Part shown: one piece after another, positions 35,991-45,370 of the stretch
Layout: each line of letters starts with the position of its first letter
Numbering within the stretch: the first letter of the stretch is position 1
Assembly: GCF_000218685.1 (NCBI RefSeq)
Contig: NW_006763294.1
Location: forward strand, 2,561,771-2,625,770
From: Serpula lacrymans var. lacrymans S7.9
Lineage: Eukaryota; Basidiomycota; Agaricomycetes; Boletales; Serpulaceae
Length of the DNA stretch: 64,000 nucleotides
Reading direction: 5' to 3'
The notes under the pieces: generated by a model
Told to the model about the DNA's origin: nothing
Databases searched by the model: none
The model's input: the letters and a program-made list of their open reading frames with translations, nothing else
Made by a program: the position numbers and the translations under genes

Positions 35991-37576
35991 TCATGAACTG
36001 ACTAAGGGCCACTTGAGGACATCAGTTAACTGGTAGCCAGCATTGAATGGGTTTGTGATAAGAGCGGGATCTTGTTGCAACCAAATAGGACAGTCTTCCT
36101 GTTCCACATATTTGGAAGTCCTTGTCAATGGAGGGCTACAAGGAGGGCAAGTGACTGGATTCGGAAGGAATGGCGAAGAGCTCCGGAATAATGATTTGGT
36201 TTCTGTTGCCAAAAATACTGGAAATACTCAAGTAGATATATTTCAATGATAATAAATCCTTACAAGGTTCCCTCAATTCCAAGTCCACTGTATGTATATC
36301 TTCTTCAACAATCTCCATGTCATCTGAAGTGTCAGCATTCTTGAAGTGTTTCTGAGCCTGTAACACAGGGCTTGTTCAATGTTGATATGTCCTTCGCTGT
36401 TGCTATCCGCTGCATGGATCCGCTTGATACACGGTGCAGAGGCAACTGTCAGTCGTTTATAGAAGTCAGTAGATTAGTCTATCATTGAATAGGGGACATA
36501 CTACGCTTTCCCGAGGAATAATGGCCGCATCTTGGTACAGCAACATGACTAGCTTTGTCCACCTCGAGTGCTTCATCTTCATCCTCTGGGAAATATATTT
36601 GCCATAAGTCATCCAAGTTACAGTCAGAAGTCGTGTTCCAACTTTTGAACTTGTCACGTGGAATTATTGGATGAAGAGCTGTGATGGTTGAATTAGTTAA
36701 GTATATATATCTTGAGTGCGTCCTATAAGAACATGCCAATCATGATCCAAGCATTCGCTACGCTGCACTTTTCTGAGCCTCTGTAACGATACAAATCCTG
36801 GCCAGATGGCCTATCCTTTGGGACGATGGCAATCCTACAATTTTCCTTCTTAATCAGCACCCATGTGGTGTTTATGCTCTTGCCTTTCGTGTGGTTGTCA
36901 ATGTACCCAAATGGTGTTGGAAAGATTGCACATAGGTAGGTGTTGACCTCTTTATGGCCCCACTCTCTAGAAAAAGAGAGTCTGGCTGCTTCTGCCTCAA
37001 TATGTGAGCATCCGTGTGATACTAGAGTATCAATCTCAATTCAGCCTGGCACTTTTACATTACTAAGCCGGCCAGCTTGCTAGAGAGAAAGATACAGGAG
37101 TGATTGTCAGCACATATAATCTGGAACGGGATGGCAGTACTTACATCAAGTCTATTGACCAGTAAGATCCACTGGCCAACTTTGATTTCATCAATATCCT
37201 TCTTGTTGGATGGCTTCCTTGGCACAGGTTGTGAAGAACAATGGGCAGTGACATCCCTTTGAGCACTTCTCAGTGATAATCAACGTTCAGCAGGCTGACC
37301 CGGTAGTGTTGCCACAGCTTGTGTAAACATGTCACGAACTTTTTGCACATCAGATAACCCGGCATCAGACGCAGCAGGCATTGCTGATCTCTGTGACCAG
37401 GTCGATGTTGGTGCTTTTGGGTGCTTGCTGGGCCCATGCGTACATTCTTGACACTGAAGGGGAGGTGCGGAATCCTGAGGAGGGAGATATAACTCACACT
37501 GGCAGCGTGAGCCATCCTTTGACTGTGCCTTGCAGTAGTTGTCCTCGGTAGGATCCATAGAAGTCGAAGGAGTCAT
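35991..37576 (-). pseudogene. Broken gene of unknown function with Cys-rich N-terminus
   Basis: The ATG at 37576 opens a 98-residue exon with a Cys pattern C-x9-C-x-C-x14-C-x2-C (DGSRCQC, then LQCQECTHGPSKH), suggesting metal binding. Further segments in the same orientation include KKDIDEIKVGQWILLVNRLD (about 37140-37200), then GHKEVNTYLCAIFPTPFGYI and TTWVLIKKENCRIAIVPKDR, and near 36000-36700 FPEDEDEALEVDKASHV and EEDIHTVDLELREPC. The second segment contains a TGA at 37043-37041. Plausible introns join some pieces but no complete frame emerged. The gene lies inside the TIR element; I do not recognise the family. Confidence 0.4.
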
Positions 37577-38683
37577 GACTCATAGACAGAAACGAAAGAG
37601 ATGAGAGACTCACATACTGCCCACTCATAACAACCCTAGTTTGGGGCTCCACATTATTGTCGGTACAGGTTTTGGAGGGATCCACTAGCCATGGGATTTA
37701 ATTTCCCCATATGGTTGCTAGATAACAAAATTAGCCGCATTATTCGCCTAATTTGGCTCACAATATGTCATTTCCTGTGTGCAAAGCTTGCGTCATTTTT
37801 GTTGTGGGACTTGCTATTGGCTCGTCTTGTACTTATGTAAGTACCATGTGGCTCACACTTTGATGTAATCTAATCTAATCTCTTCATAGTTCTACATGAA
37901 ACGTGTTTTTGATCACAGAATTAGGCTATCGCTGCCAGTAGTGGTGGGTTCTCGTTTTCCTTGTTTTCCCCTCCCTTTTTCTTAACATTCTGTTGTAGGA
38001 CCTCACCGCTAGCCAATCTTCTGGATTTGTTCAGACTGGGTCTGATGCCCACTCAGTGGTGGGGACATCAGATCAACATCAATGTTCATCCGACACCCGA
38101 CGTTCCAACACCAAGAGTAGATGTGAGGGTATTGGATCAGGAAGTGGAGATTGCCATCCAGTAGGGACTTGATAGGAGGGAGTTCCAGCCCAGTAAGTTA
38201 AACCCCCCTTTTCACCTCTATCTATTTGCTTTACTAATTATTAACTTGCAGTATTTTAGATTGTAAAGCCTACTATACTTTTTACATGGTATACATAGAA
38301 ATTTACTCGATAAAAGCCACATGGTGCTCACAAAAAGTATGTAAGGTCTTCAAATTAGACATTTCCCACAAACTCAACTGAGTTATCCCCAATAGCCCAA
38401 TGAGCAGCTGTTCCATACACTCTGTGCACCCATCCCCTGCTCGGTCACAATGGATCACAATGGATTAGAAGCACAATTTGAGAGTACACCAGGTATGCCA
38501 ACTGTTTAATTCGCATTTTGTACATGTTGCACTTACATATATATATATTATAACTAGATATTAGCAATCACCGGTCATATCTCAAGAGGGGGCATTCAGT
38601 ACAAACAAACAGCCGGAGGCATCATAATTGTAGTAGTCCAAAGAAATACTAATTTTATTTACATTGTATTAATTACCACAATA

Positions 38684-39714
38684 TTACTCGTCCACTCCCA
38701 AGGATTCGTCATCTGATGATAAACACGGCTCAAAGATGTGCTCCTTCTCCAAACACACTGCTGTTTCCTTGATGAGCTCATTTGTAATGCCAAATGCTTT
38801 ATTGGACCAGATCACCTCAAACATCTTCTTTTTACATCCGTCCACCATCCAACCAAATTTGAACTTCTGAAAACGCTGAGAGGCCTCTTTGTACGACAAG
38901 GGATTGCGACCATCAAGTATAAATTGGCCCATTCTATTCCACCATACCTGAGCCCAATCTGAAGTGCACCTGTCGTGATTTGAACAATCCAGAGCGTGTT
39001 CCTCAAGTTCAGGAGGCTCGCAGGCAACTATGCAACGATGTTCGTAGATGATTTCATGGAGAGTAGCTATGGCAATGAAAATAGGATGCCCTAGTAACCG
39101 GCGTTTGGCTGGGGTGAACTGGCTTAGGCAAACTTCGACCAAATGGGCAAAGGCGTGTTTGAACCAGGTCCGAACACCATACTGAACCGCAATGGAGGCC
39201 AAAGTGATGTCGGAATAGGACCAACATTGTGTAGAAATATGGTGAATGGCCAGGTTTTGAGCAGCTACACAAAGATACTTAGAACTAAAGCACAACAGGT
39301 CCACCATTTTGTTATTGGTGAAGGTAAGGGAATGGTATCTAGCAAAGTATCAGGGGAGAAAGTAGGAGAGAATATGCAAATACACCCACCTGCTAGTGTA
39401 AACCGCAAGGAAGATGTCAAATTGACAGCAAGGAAGCTGTTCAAGAATGATTGGATTCTCATCACTTGACCCATCCATTTCCTTCACCAACGCTCCCGCC
39501 AATCCTGAGGCAAACATATTAGTAAAAACAATCAAGTTCTTCATGAGGATCACCGGTCTTATACGATAGAGCGTATTTTCAACCCGCTGTAAATTCAGTC
39601 AGCCCAAAACAAATTATGATAAGTTTCAGAGTAAAATCTTACTATATAAACAAAATTCCCAGTAGTTTTGGTTGAATAGTATTTTTCATGGTGCATCAGA
39701 GTAGTAGCATTCAT
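38684..39714 (-). CDS. BTB/POZ-domain protein carried inside the TIR element
   Basis: Three exons, 39714-39643, 39586-39390 and 39338-38684, give 307 residues with no internal stop. The N-terminal BTB core reads MHHEKYYSTKTTGNFVYI, VENTLYRIRPVILM, then GSSDENPIILEQL and FDIFLAVYT. The second half has the arrangement of agaric BTB proteins: LLCFSSKYLCVAAQNLAIHH, VQYGVRTWFKHAF, a Cys/His stretch (ALDCSNHDRCTSDWAQVWW) and ECK-like GCKKKMFEVIW. In agarics this large family is mostly uncharacterised; BTB domains mediate dimerisation and some recruit Cul3 ligases. It is remarkable that this frame is intact while the surrounding genes are broken, which points to recent capture or continued selection. 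Confidence 0.75.
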
Positions 39715-40172
39715 GTTTATACGAAACAATCAGCAATGGGGAAGTCGTGGGGGTAAGTGAACAATGTTGAGAGTAGTGGAGTATGAATCAATATATTGTT
39801 GGCGTTCTGAGTAGTGTACCACTGATGGACCACAATATGATAGCAAATCTCCCTTCAAGTTATCATTATCCACCTGTGTCCACGACATTAGATCCACTGC
39901 TCACATCAAATCTAGCACTTGCTTACGATGTCCTAAACAAAATCTATCAAAACGCTCTTGGAATTCTTCGCTCCAACGATGTTGACGTGTTTCGAGCTTC
40001 ATTCCACATCCAGTCCTTACAATCAGACACTTTTGTTAGAATATACTCTGACATACCAATACTCCATAGGATAATACCTCTGATTTGTAAGCCAGCCCAG
40101 TATGCAGCAGCTATTCTGTGTAAGGTGTCTGTGGTTGCATGTCATGTTTAAGATCCTACATTGTATAACCTT

Positions 40173-40245
40173 GGCCATATAGCTCAATTGGTAGAGCAGC
40201 TGGCATGTATCCAGAAGGTTCCAGGTTCAATCCCTGGTCTGGTCA
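40173..40245 (+). tRNA. tRNA-like sequence, probable tRNA pseudogene or SINE head
   Basis: A 73-nt cloverleaf can be drawn. The acceptor stem GGCCATA/TCTGGTC has one mismatch and one G-T pair. The D arm is GCTC...GAGC, the T arm CCAGG-TTCAATC-CCTGG, with a discriminator A. Both internal promoter boxes are present (TAGCTCAATTGG, GGTTCAATCCC). The anticodon loop CATGTAT would place TGT (Thr) at 34-36 but has A instead of U at position 33, and the first pair of the anticodon stem is broken. A functional tRNA is therefore doubtful. Confidence 0.5.
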
Positions 40246-40612
40246 TTATCCAATTTTATCAGCTTTGCCATTGCTCGAGGTCCTATAAAACGACAAAAAC
40301 TTCATGCAAGATCAAACCAGTAAAATTTGGCTTCACCTACTTGGTAATGAAGAACGGGCCCAATTGGGCGTCTTTCATATGGGGCACGTACATTGCATGC
40401 TTTTGGCTTTTTTACATTAAGTTAACTTACCACCATCTTCAGGTTGACTCACAACACGTGGATAGAGTGTATGTGGGTTGAAACTGGCTCTCAATTTGTA
40501 CGTAGATGGAGAGCATTCTTCTCATATCTTGAAAATCACCACCACCTTGATCATGAAAAATCCGAACATCTATGGTGACAAAACCGGATAAACCCGGTCT
40601 CTGCCAAAGCAG

Positions 40613-40672
40613 CCATTGTTCTCCATGGAGCATAGCCACCACTCCATGGAGTAACCATTGTTCTCCTAGGAG
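40613..40672. repeat. Three 10-bp palindromes at exact 21-bp spacing
   Basis: CTCCATGGAG at 40621-40630 and 40642-40651 and CTCCTAGGAG at 40663-40672 are perfect palindromes whose starts are 21 bp apart. The first and third are preceded by CCATTGTT. The spacing is two helical turns, as for a protein-binding array. Confidence 0.7.
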
Positions 40673-40738
40673 TCATTATACTGTAGCGAGTAGCACCTCC
40701 AACTATAAGTAGTAGGGGGTTTAGTATAGGAATACCTC

Positions 40739-40879
40739 AGTCGTTTCTATAGCCTCTCGGGCAGCGGCTGAGGTATGTTACATTACATATATTAGAGATC
40801 ACCTTAAACTAACATCTATTGTAGTTTCACTTAGGTAAATAATAAAGTCGTTTCTATAGCCTCTCGGGCAGCGGCTGAG
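40739..40879. repeat. Pair of identical 34-bp direct repeats
   Basis: Positions 40739-40772 and 40846-40879 are identical (beginning AGTCGTTTCTATAGCC and ending GCAGCGGCTGAG) with a 73-bp spacer. A shorter repeat, TTTCACTTAG, occurs at 40824-40833 and again directly after the second copy. Confidence 0.8.
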
Positions 40880-41507
40880 TTTCACTTAGTTTTATTATAT
40901 GGCTCCTCCATTCATGGTTCTCTCAGGACTTGCGTTTAATCGGACAAGCAACACTTGGTGTATGTGGCTACCACAACAATGCTACGAGGGCTGCTGATGA
41001 AGAATCGCTGTGTGCAGATCCAGCAGAAGAGATTCAACGCAATGTTTTTCACGACGGAATCAAGACTCCTCTTTACATGAGTCCTTTCCTAGACTCTGAC
41101 CAGGAAAGAAAAAATTCTCTATGCTTCATGATATTGTAACAGGCGATGTTATACCTGAAGGTTATGGGATGCTTCCAGAAGAGAAAGATGGTTCAGAAGA
41201 CAAACCTATGTTTGAGGTATTGAGAGTTGGTCGGCGACGTACAAAGGACATATGTATCGTTGTCTGATGGTATATGGGCCGAACGAGCAAAACTCTGGTG
41301 CCAAGCACATTGTTTACTTACTATTTAAGAAGGTATACTGTGATTGTATTGAATATACTGATGCTTGTGGATTTCCTTAGATATTTCGTAGTCTACCTTG
41401 GATGTTTTTTGGTACCCATCCGTCTTACGCACATTTCGCGCACCTTCTGTATTCGCAGCCTTTCTCTTTCGCGTAGCCCTGCTTGTATATCGCACAACAA
41501 AACTATT

Positions 41508-41549
41508 TCGCTGTCGCACTTTGAATAAAAGTGCAAACGGAGCGTCATA
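41508..41549 (-). repeat. Right 42-bp terminal inverted repeat
   Basis: Reverse complement of the left terminal repeat with one mismatch. It is followed at once by the second CAGGAC target duplication (41550-41555). Confidence 0.9.
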
Positions 41550-41844
41550 CAGGACCACCTTTGATCCAGAGTACGTTTTTTTCTGCCTTGGGATCGTTAA
41601 GCCATTGGTGAACGTCCTTGAAAATGTCTTCTCTTGTTCCTTTCATACATTGTTGTACATATTTGCTATTTAAGTTGACCGGATTCAATTTTGCGAGAAG
41701 TGCGTCGTGCCCAGAGCCAGAATAAGCATGGACATTTGTAGTATTTGAATTTTTGGTTGTCTTGGGCTAATTCCCAGCAACGTCGTTGAATGTCTGCACG
41801 TTAGCCACGGCATTGCCATGCGTAGGATTTTGCTCAAGAGGCAT
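41550..41844 (-). pseudogene. NACHT-WD40 pseudogene, 5' part
   Basis: On minus, an ATG at 41844 opens a short N-terminus that meets a TAG (CAATTAG...) after about 25 codons. From there an open frame runs HAYSGSGHDALLAKLNP, KYVQQCMKGTREDIFKDV, HQWLNDPKAEKNVLWIKGG and stops dead at the element boundary. Joined to 35576 across the element with one CAGGAC removed, the reading frame gives the complete P-loop GGPGAGKS. The N-terminal TAG may mark an unrecognised intron or a further lesion. Confidence 0.85.
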
Positions 41845-42269
41845 TCTTGAAAATAAAAAGTAAAGTCGTTGCGTATGGTGGTGGTGGTGGGAGAAGAAAG
41901 CGTTATCGATGGTGGCGATGCTGTTCAGTCCTCGTGTTCCATTTCTATTTCTGTCACTTGACGCCAGGCTGCAAGTTGAAGGTCAAATTGTGCCAGGAAT
42001 GATTGAGGGATTATGAGGAAGGTGATGGCAACGCACTCGATAAGTACTAGTACGCTGCTTCCATCAGCCTCCTCTAGCCTCCCTCGTCTCCCTTGCGTTC
42101 TGAAGCCATGGTCTGCGACAGAATACTTTCGTATTAGAGGAGAGGAGACTCGATTTGGGTGATAGCCTTACGTCACCATCCGATCCGAGTCCGACTTATC
42201 TGATAAAAATAATAATGTGTTACATGAAAGGCCCTCTTCCCACTAACACTCATTCCATCCGCACTGCAA
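41845..42269. other. Intergenic between the NWD pseudogene and the MFSD1-like gene
   Basis: Divergent upstream region; a GGTGGTGGTGG run lies near 41880-41890. No gene seen. Confidence 0.45.
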
Positions 42270-44676
42270 ATGTCATACAGCCATGATTCACGACATCCGC
42301 ATACAACCATCGAAAATAACGATATCCACGAAATCACAGACGACGACATGGACAATGGCAACCATCCAGAATCGCAGAGCCGAGGGGGCGAAGGCGACGT
42401 CGATGTAACTAACAATTTGTCCTCGACAAGAGCATTCTTTATACGGGCGCTCGCGCTCCTCTGTGCGTGTTCGCTCAGCGTTGGAAGCCACTAGTACGTC
42501 CTCGACTCTACCCTTGGATGCGCTCTTCAAATCACGGTACCATATTTCATAACGATGATAATACTAATAACCATCCTGGTTAGTGCATCATATACGCTCG
42601 CGCCCCTCAAGTCCCGTCTTGAGAGAGAGCTGGGTACATCAAACACCGAGTTCAGTCTCCTCATATCGGCCTTTAGTCTCAACAGCACATGGACGCCTCT
42701 CGTGGGCGGCGTTCTCGCTAGCAAGCTCGGGACGACATATACGAGCATACTTGCTACAGGCGTCATCTTTACCGGTAGGTTTTCCGTTCTTCTCCCCCTT
42801 AATTTATAACTCTCGTCTACAGGACAGGCCCTCCTTCTACTTGGCGACGTAAATGAAAACGTCCGCCTCATGGCCTTTGGGCTATTCATCTTCGGCCTCG
42901 GTGTGAGTCCCCTCTCAGTCGTCCAAGAAACTATCATCGTCCGTTTCTTCAAGTCCCACGGCCTCGGCATGTCCATGGCTCTAGGGCTCGTCGCAGGCAA
43001 ATGCGCATCCTTCGTCTCCGCGCGCACCTCTTTCCCACTCTCCGAGCGCTTCGGTCGACATGCACCCTTCTATGCCTCCACCGCCCTCGCCGCGTTCTCT
43101 GTCCTCGTTAATCTGGTTTATATCATGGCAAGCAGATGGCTTGTCCAAAGCTCGGGGACCGAGCTGGAAGCTGCTGAGCTTCACCAGGAGGCGAACAGGC
43201 GCTCGTTATATGACATCTCAGAGGCAAAGGCTCTGAAAGAGGTAGCAGAGAAACGGAGGGTGAAGCTGAGGGAGGTATCTAACCTGGGCGATATTTTTTG
43301 GGCGTGAGTATCTCCTTGCTATTTCTTCGTTGTGATCTGGGATTCTAACAATTTGATGGTGAATCAAAAAATAGGTATATGGGGGTTAACGTCCTTTGTG
43401 GTACCGTATGGCATCCCTTTACTCATCTCGCAGCGTACGTATTCCAACAATCTCTGGCTCACAAAGTTGAGAAGATGCTGTGTGTCGCTAACTGGGCGTC
43501 TTACAGAAATATCTTTCAGCGGCGCTACGATCTAACAGAGTCGGAGGCAGGAAAGCAGGGTTCGTACCTATTAGCCGGGAGCATGGTACTCTATCCACTC
43601 GTACGTCCCAACTTTCCTGTTCTTTCCCATCTACCAAGTTCGTGGGCCTTATGACGAATATGATCTTGCTACCCACTAGTGCGGATTTGCGGTCGACCGC
43701 CTCAAATACCGCCAAATTATTCTCCGCCTCTTCGCCTTGTCCTCAATGCTCACCATGTTCTGTTACGCTTGGCTTGCACTACCTCCGAGATGGACTGGAA
43801 CGCCGGCACCGGCAGTGCTATCGTTCGCTTCTGGTATTGGATTCTCACCTTGTGAGCATAGTCTCATTACCCCCTCCCCCTATATTTTTGCTTCACTGAG
43901 ATAACAAACTGACATTTTGGGTGGGATAGTGCTACTAGTCGTCATGGTTCCCCAGCTCGTCCCTCTCAGATACGTCTCCACGACTTTAGGAGCTCACAAA
44001 GCCGTATGTCCCCTCCTTCTTTCATATATGATAGTTTCATCCAGTGTATCTCGCATCTCACCTCCCGATCTCACAGCTCGAACAAACAGGATCAACGATA
44101 TTCCAGACCTTCGCTGGCCTCGCCCTCGACAGCAAGCGAGGAAGCGCTGCAAAGGATCCATCAAGTGCCAAGCCAAGAAATACAGGCTCGACGCAGCTCC
44201 TCCTCAATTCATTCGTCCTGTTCAATATCTTTCAGTTCATGAGCGTCCTAGGCCTGACATATCTCGATCGGCAGCGTAAGAAGGCGGCTGACGCGCTTGC
44301 AGGCCCGCCGAAACTCTCTGTCGTCAACCCTGATCTCGACCTTGTAGATGTAGATGTAGATGCAGATGCAGTCGCAGACGAAAATGAAGATGAACAGAGA
44401 CGACCTCTCTTAACTTCATCCGCGCGCACTGCCAGCACCACAGTGGCTTCGGGAAGAGGAGAAGCTGCACTCGCGCTCGCAATAGGAGTGCCGGTCACTC
44501 CGGGTGAGATAAAGAGGGGCAGGTTCTTCGCGAAGGCATGTGCGGGGCTAGTCAGTTTCGCGTGGGTGTTATTCCTTGTGACTGCGTGGTTGAGGCTGAG
44601 ATCCAAGGAGGAGAGGGGACTTCATGAGGATGGGGTGAGGAGGTGGGTTGAGGGATTAAAAATGATGATGCGGTGA
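42270..44676 (+). CDS. MFSD1: MFSD1-like major facilitator superfamily transporter
   Basis: Eight exons: 42270-42493, 42584-42774, 42823-43303, 43375-43434, 43507-43600, 43680-43851, 43930-44003, 44077-44676; 631 residues. An acidic cytosolic N-terminus (about 55 residues) precedes the first membrane segment (ALALLCACSLSVGSHY). Twelve-helix MFS topology is supported by LKSRLERELGTSNTEFSLLI, TWTPLVGGVLASKLG, LMAFGLFIFGLGVSPLSVVQ, KSHGLGMSMALGLVAGKCAS, GVNVLCGTVWHPFTHLAA, GSYLLAGSMVLYPLCGFAVD and ALEQTGSTIFQTFAGLALD. A long acidic loop (DVDVDADAVADENEDEQRR) lies before the last hydrophobic segment. Mammalian MFSD1 is a lysosomal dipeptide carrier; vacuolar localisation here is inferred. Several introns fall inside transmembrane codons, and every junction is in phase. 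Confidence 0.83.
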
Positions 44677-45370
44677 TGTTTAGGGGGCTGATGTGGTAAT
44701 GGCAGGGAAATTGATTAGGGTGTACTCCATCACTGCATAACTATTCCACTGCATAACTATTCGTATTCATGTATGTATTGTATCTTGGAAGCACATGCGC
44801 TTTCATTTATCATGGCGACCTGTCCTAAGGACCAATGCAAGCTTGGTGTAGGGTTCCTGACGGGCAATTAAGAGCTACAACACCAACACCAACTCACGCG
44901 CTCCTAGTTGATCATGGCAGCCTAAAATCCGCCAAGAGTGTACTAAGTTTGGACAATGTTTTGAACGTGAGGTAGGGTAAACCCCATATTTCTTGATATC
45001 CGTCAAAGCTTCTCATTCATGAATACATGTACGTAAAACAAGAGTACACGTACAATCGCAATCAAACGGCATTACACCAGAAACAACAGCGTGAACAACA
45101 CATACAATCCAGCCCTCCATACATGCCTCCTTGCACTTGCAACTCCAAATAATACTCGATACACCTCGGACTATAGGACAACAGATAAACATCTCATCCC
45201 CCACATGAAGGCCCCCAAAACCTACAGCCAGTTTATGCAATATCCAAAAACGGAAGCTAAAGTGATTGTGATAGGTACGATAGTCGTCGTGCTGTGCGAA
45301 TCCAAATACTGAAAATAAAAGTTTGAAAAGTCGTCGCTAAGCTCCAGGCGGCCCGTCGGCGCGGAGAGCT
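44677..45370. other. Convergent 3' region (MFSD1-like / IDP1)
   Basis: No gene supported. A plus-strand open frame at 45091-45312 has no exon partner or resemblance. Short direct repeat CACTGCATAACTATTC near 44730-44763. Confidence 0.45.

Larger units (their letters stand above)
35577..41549. mobile_element. 5,973-bp TIR element inserted in the NWD P-loop, with a BTB gene inside
   Basis: Bounded by 42-bp terminal inverted repeats (35577-35618 and 41508-41549, one mismatch) and a 6-bp direct duplication CAGGAC. Inside are a broken Cys-rich gene (35991-37576, minus), an intact BTB/POZ gene (38684-39714, minus), a tRNA-like sequence (40173-40245), an array of 10-bp palindromes at 21-bp spacing (40613-40672) and a pair of identical 34-bp direct repeats (40739-40879). 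A 122-residue plus-strand frame at 39783-40151 and a short one at 40930-41139 resemble nothing I know. I find no DDE, KDZ, helicase or reverse transcriptase signature. It may be a non-autonomous DNA transposon that captured host genes, or an autonomous element with an unfamiliar transposase. Confidence 0.85.

Noticed and set aside
40173..40245. Functional tRNA-Thr(TGT)
   Set aside because: Position 33 is A, the anticodon stem is broken at its first pair and the acceptor stem has a mismatch; kept only as tRNA-like.
40739..40879. CRISPR-like reading of the 34-bp direct repeats
   Set aside because: Only two units, eukaryotic context, and a single 73-bp spacer inside a transposon.
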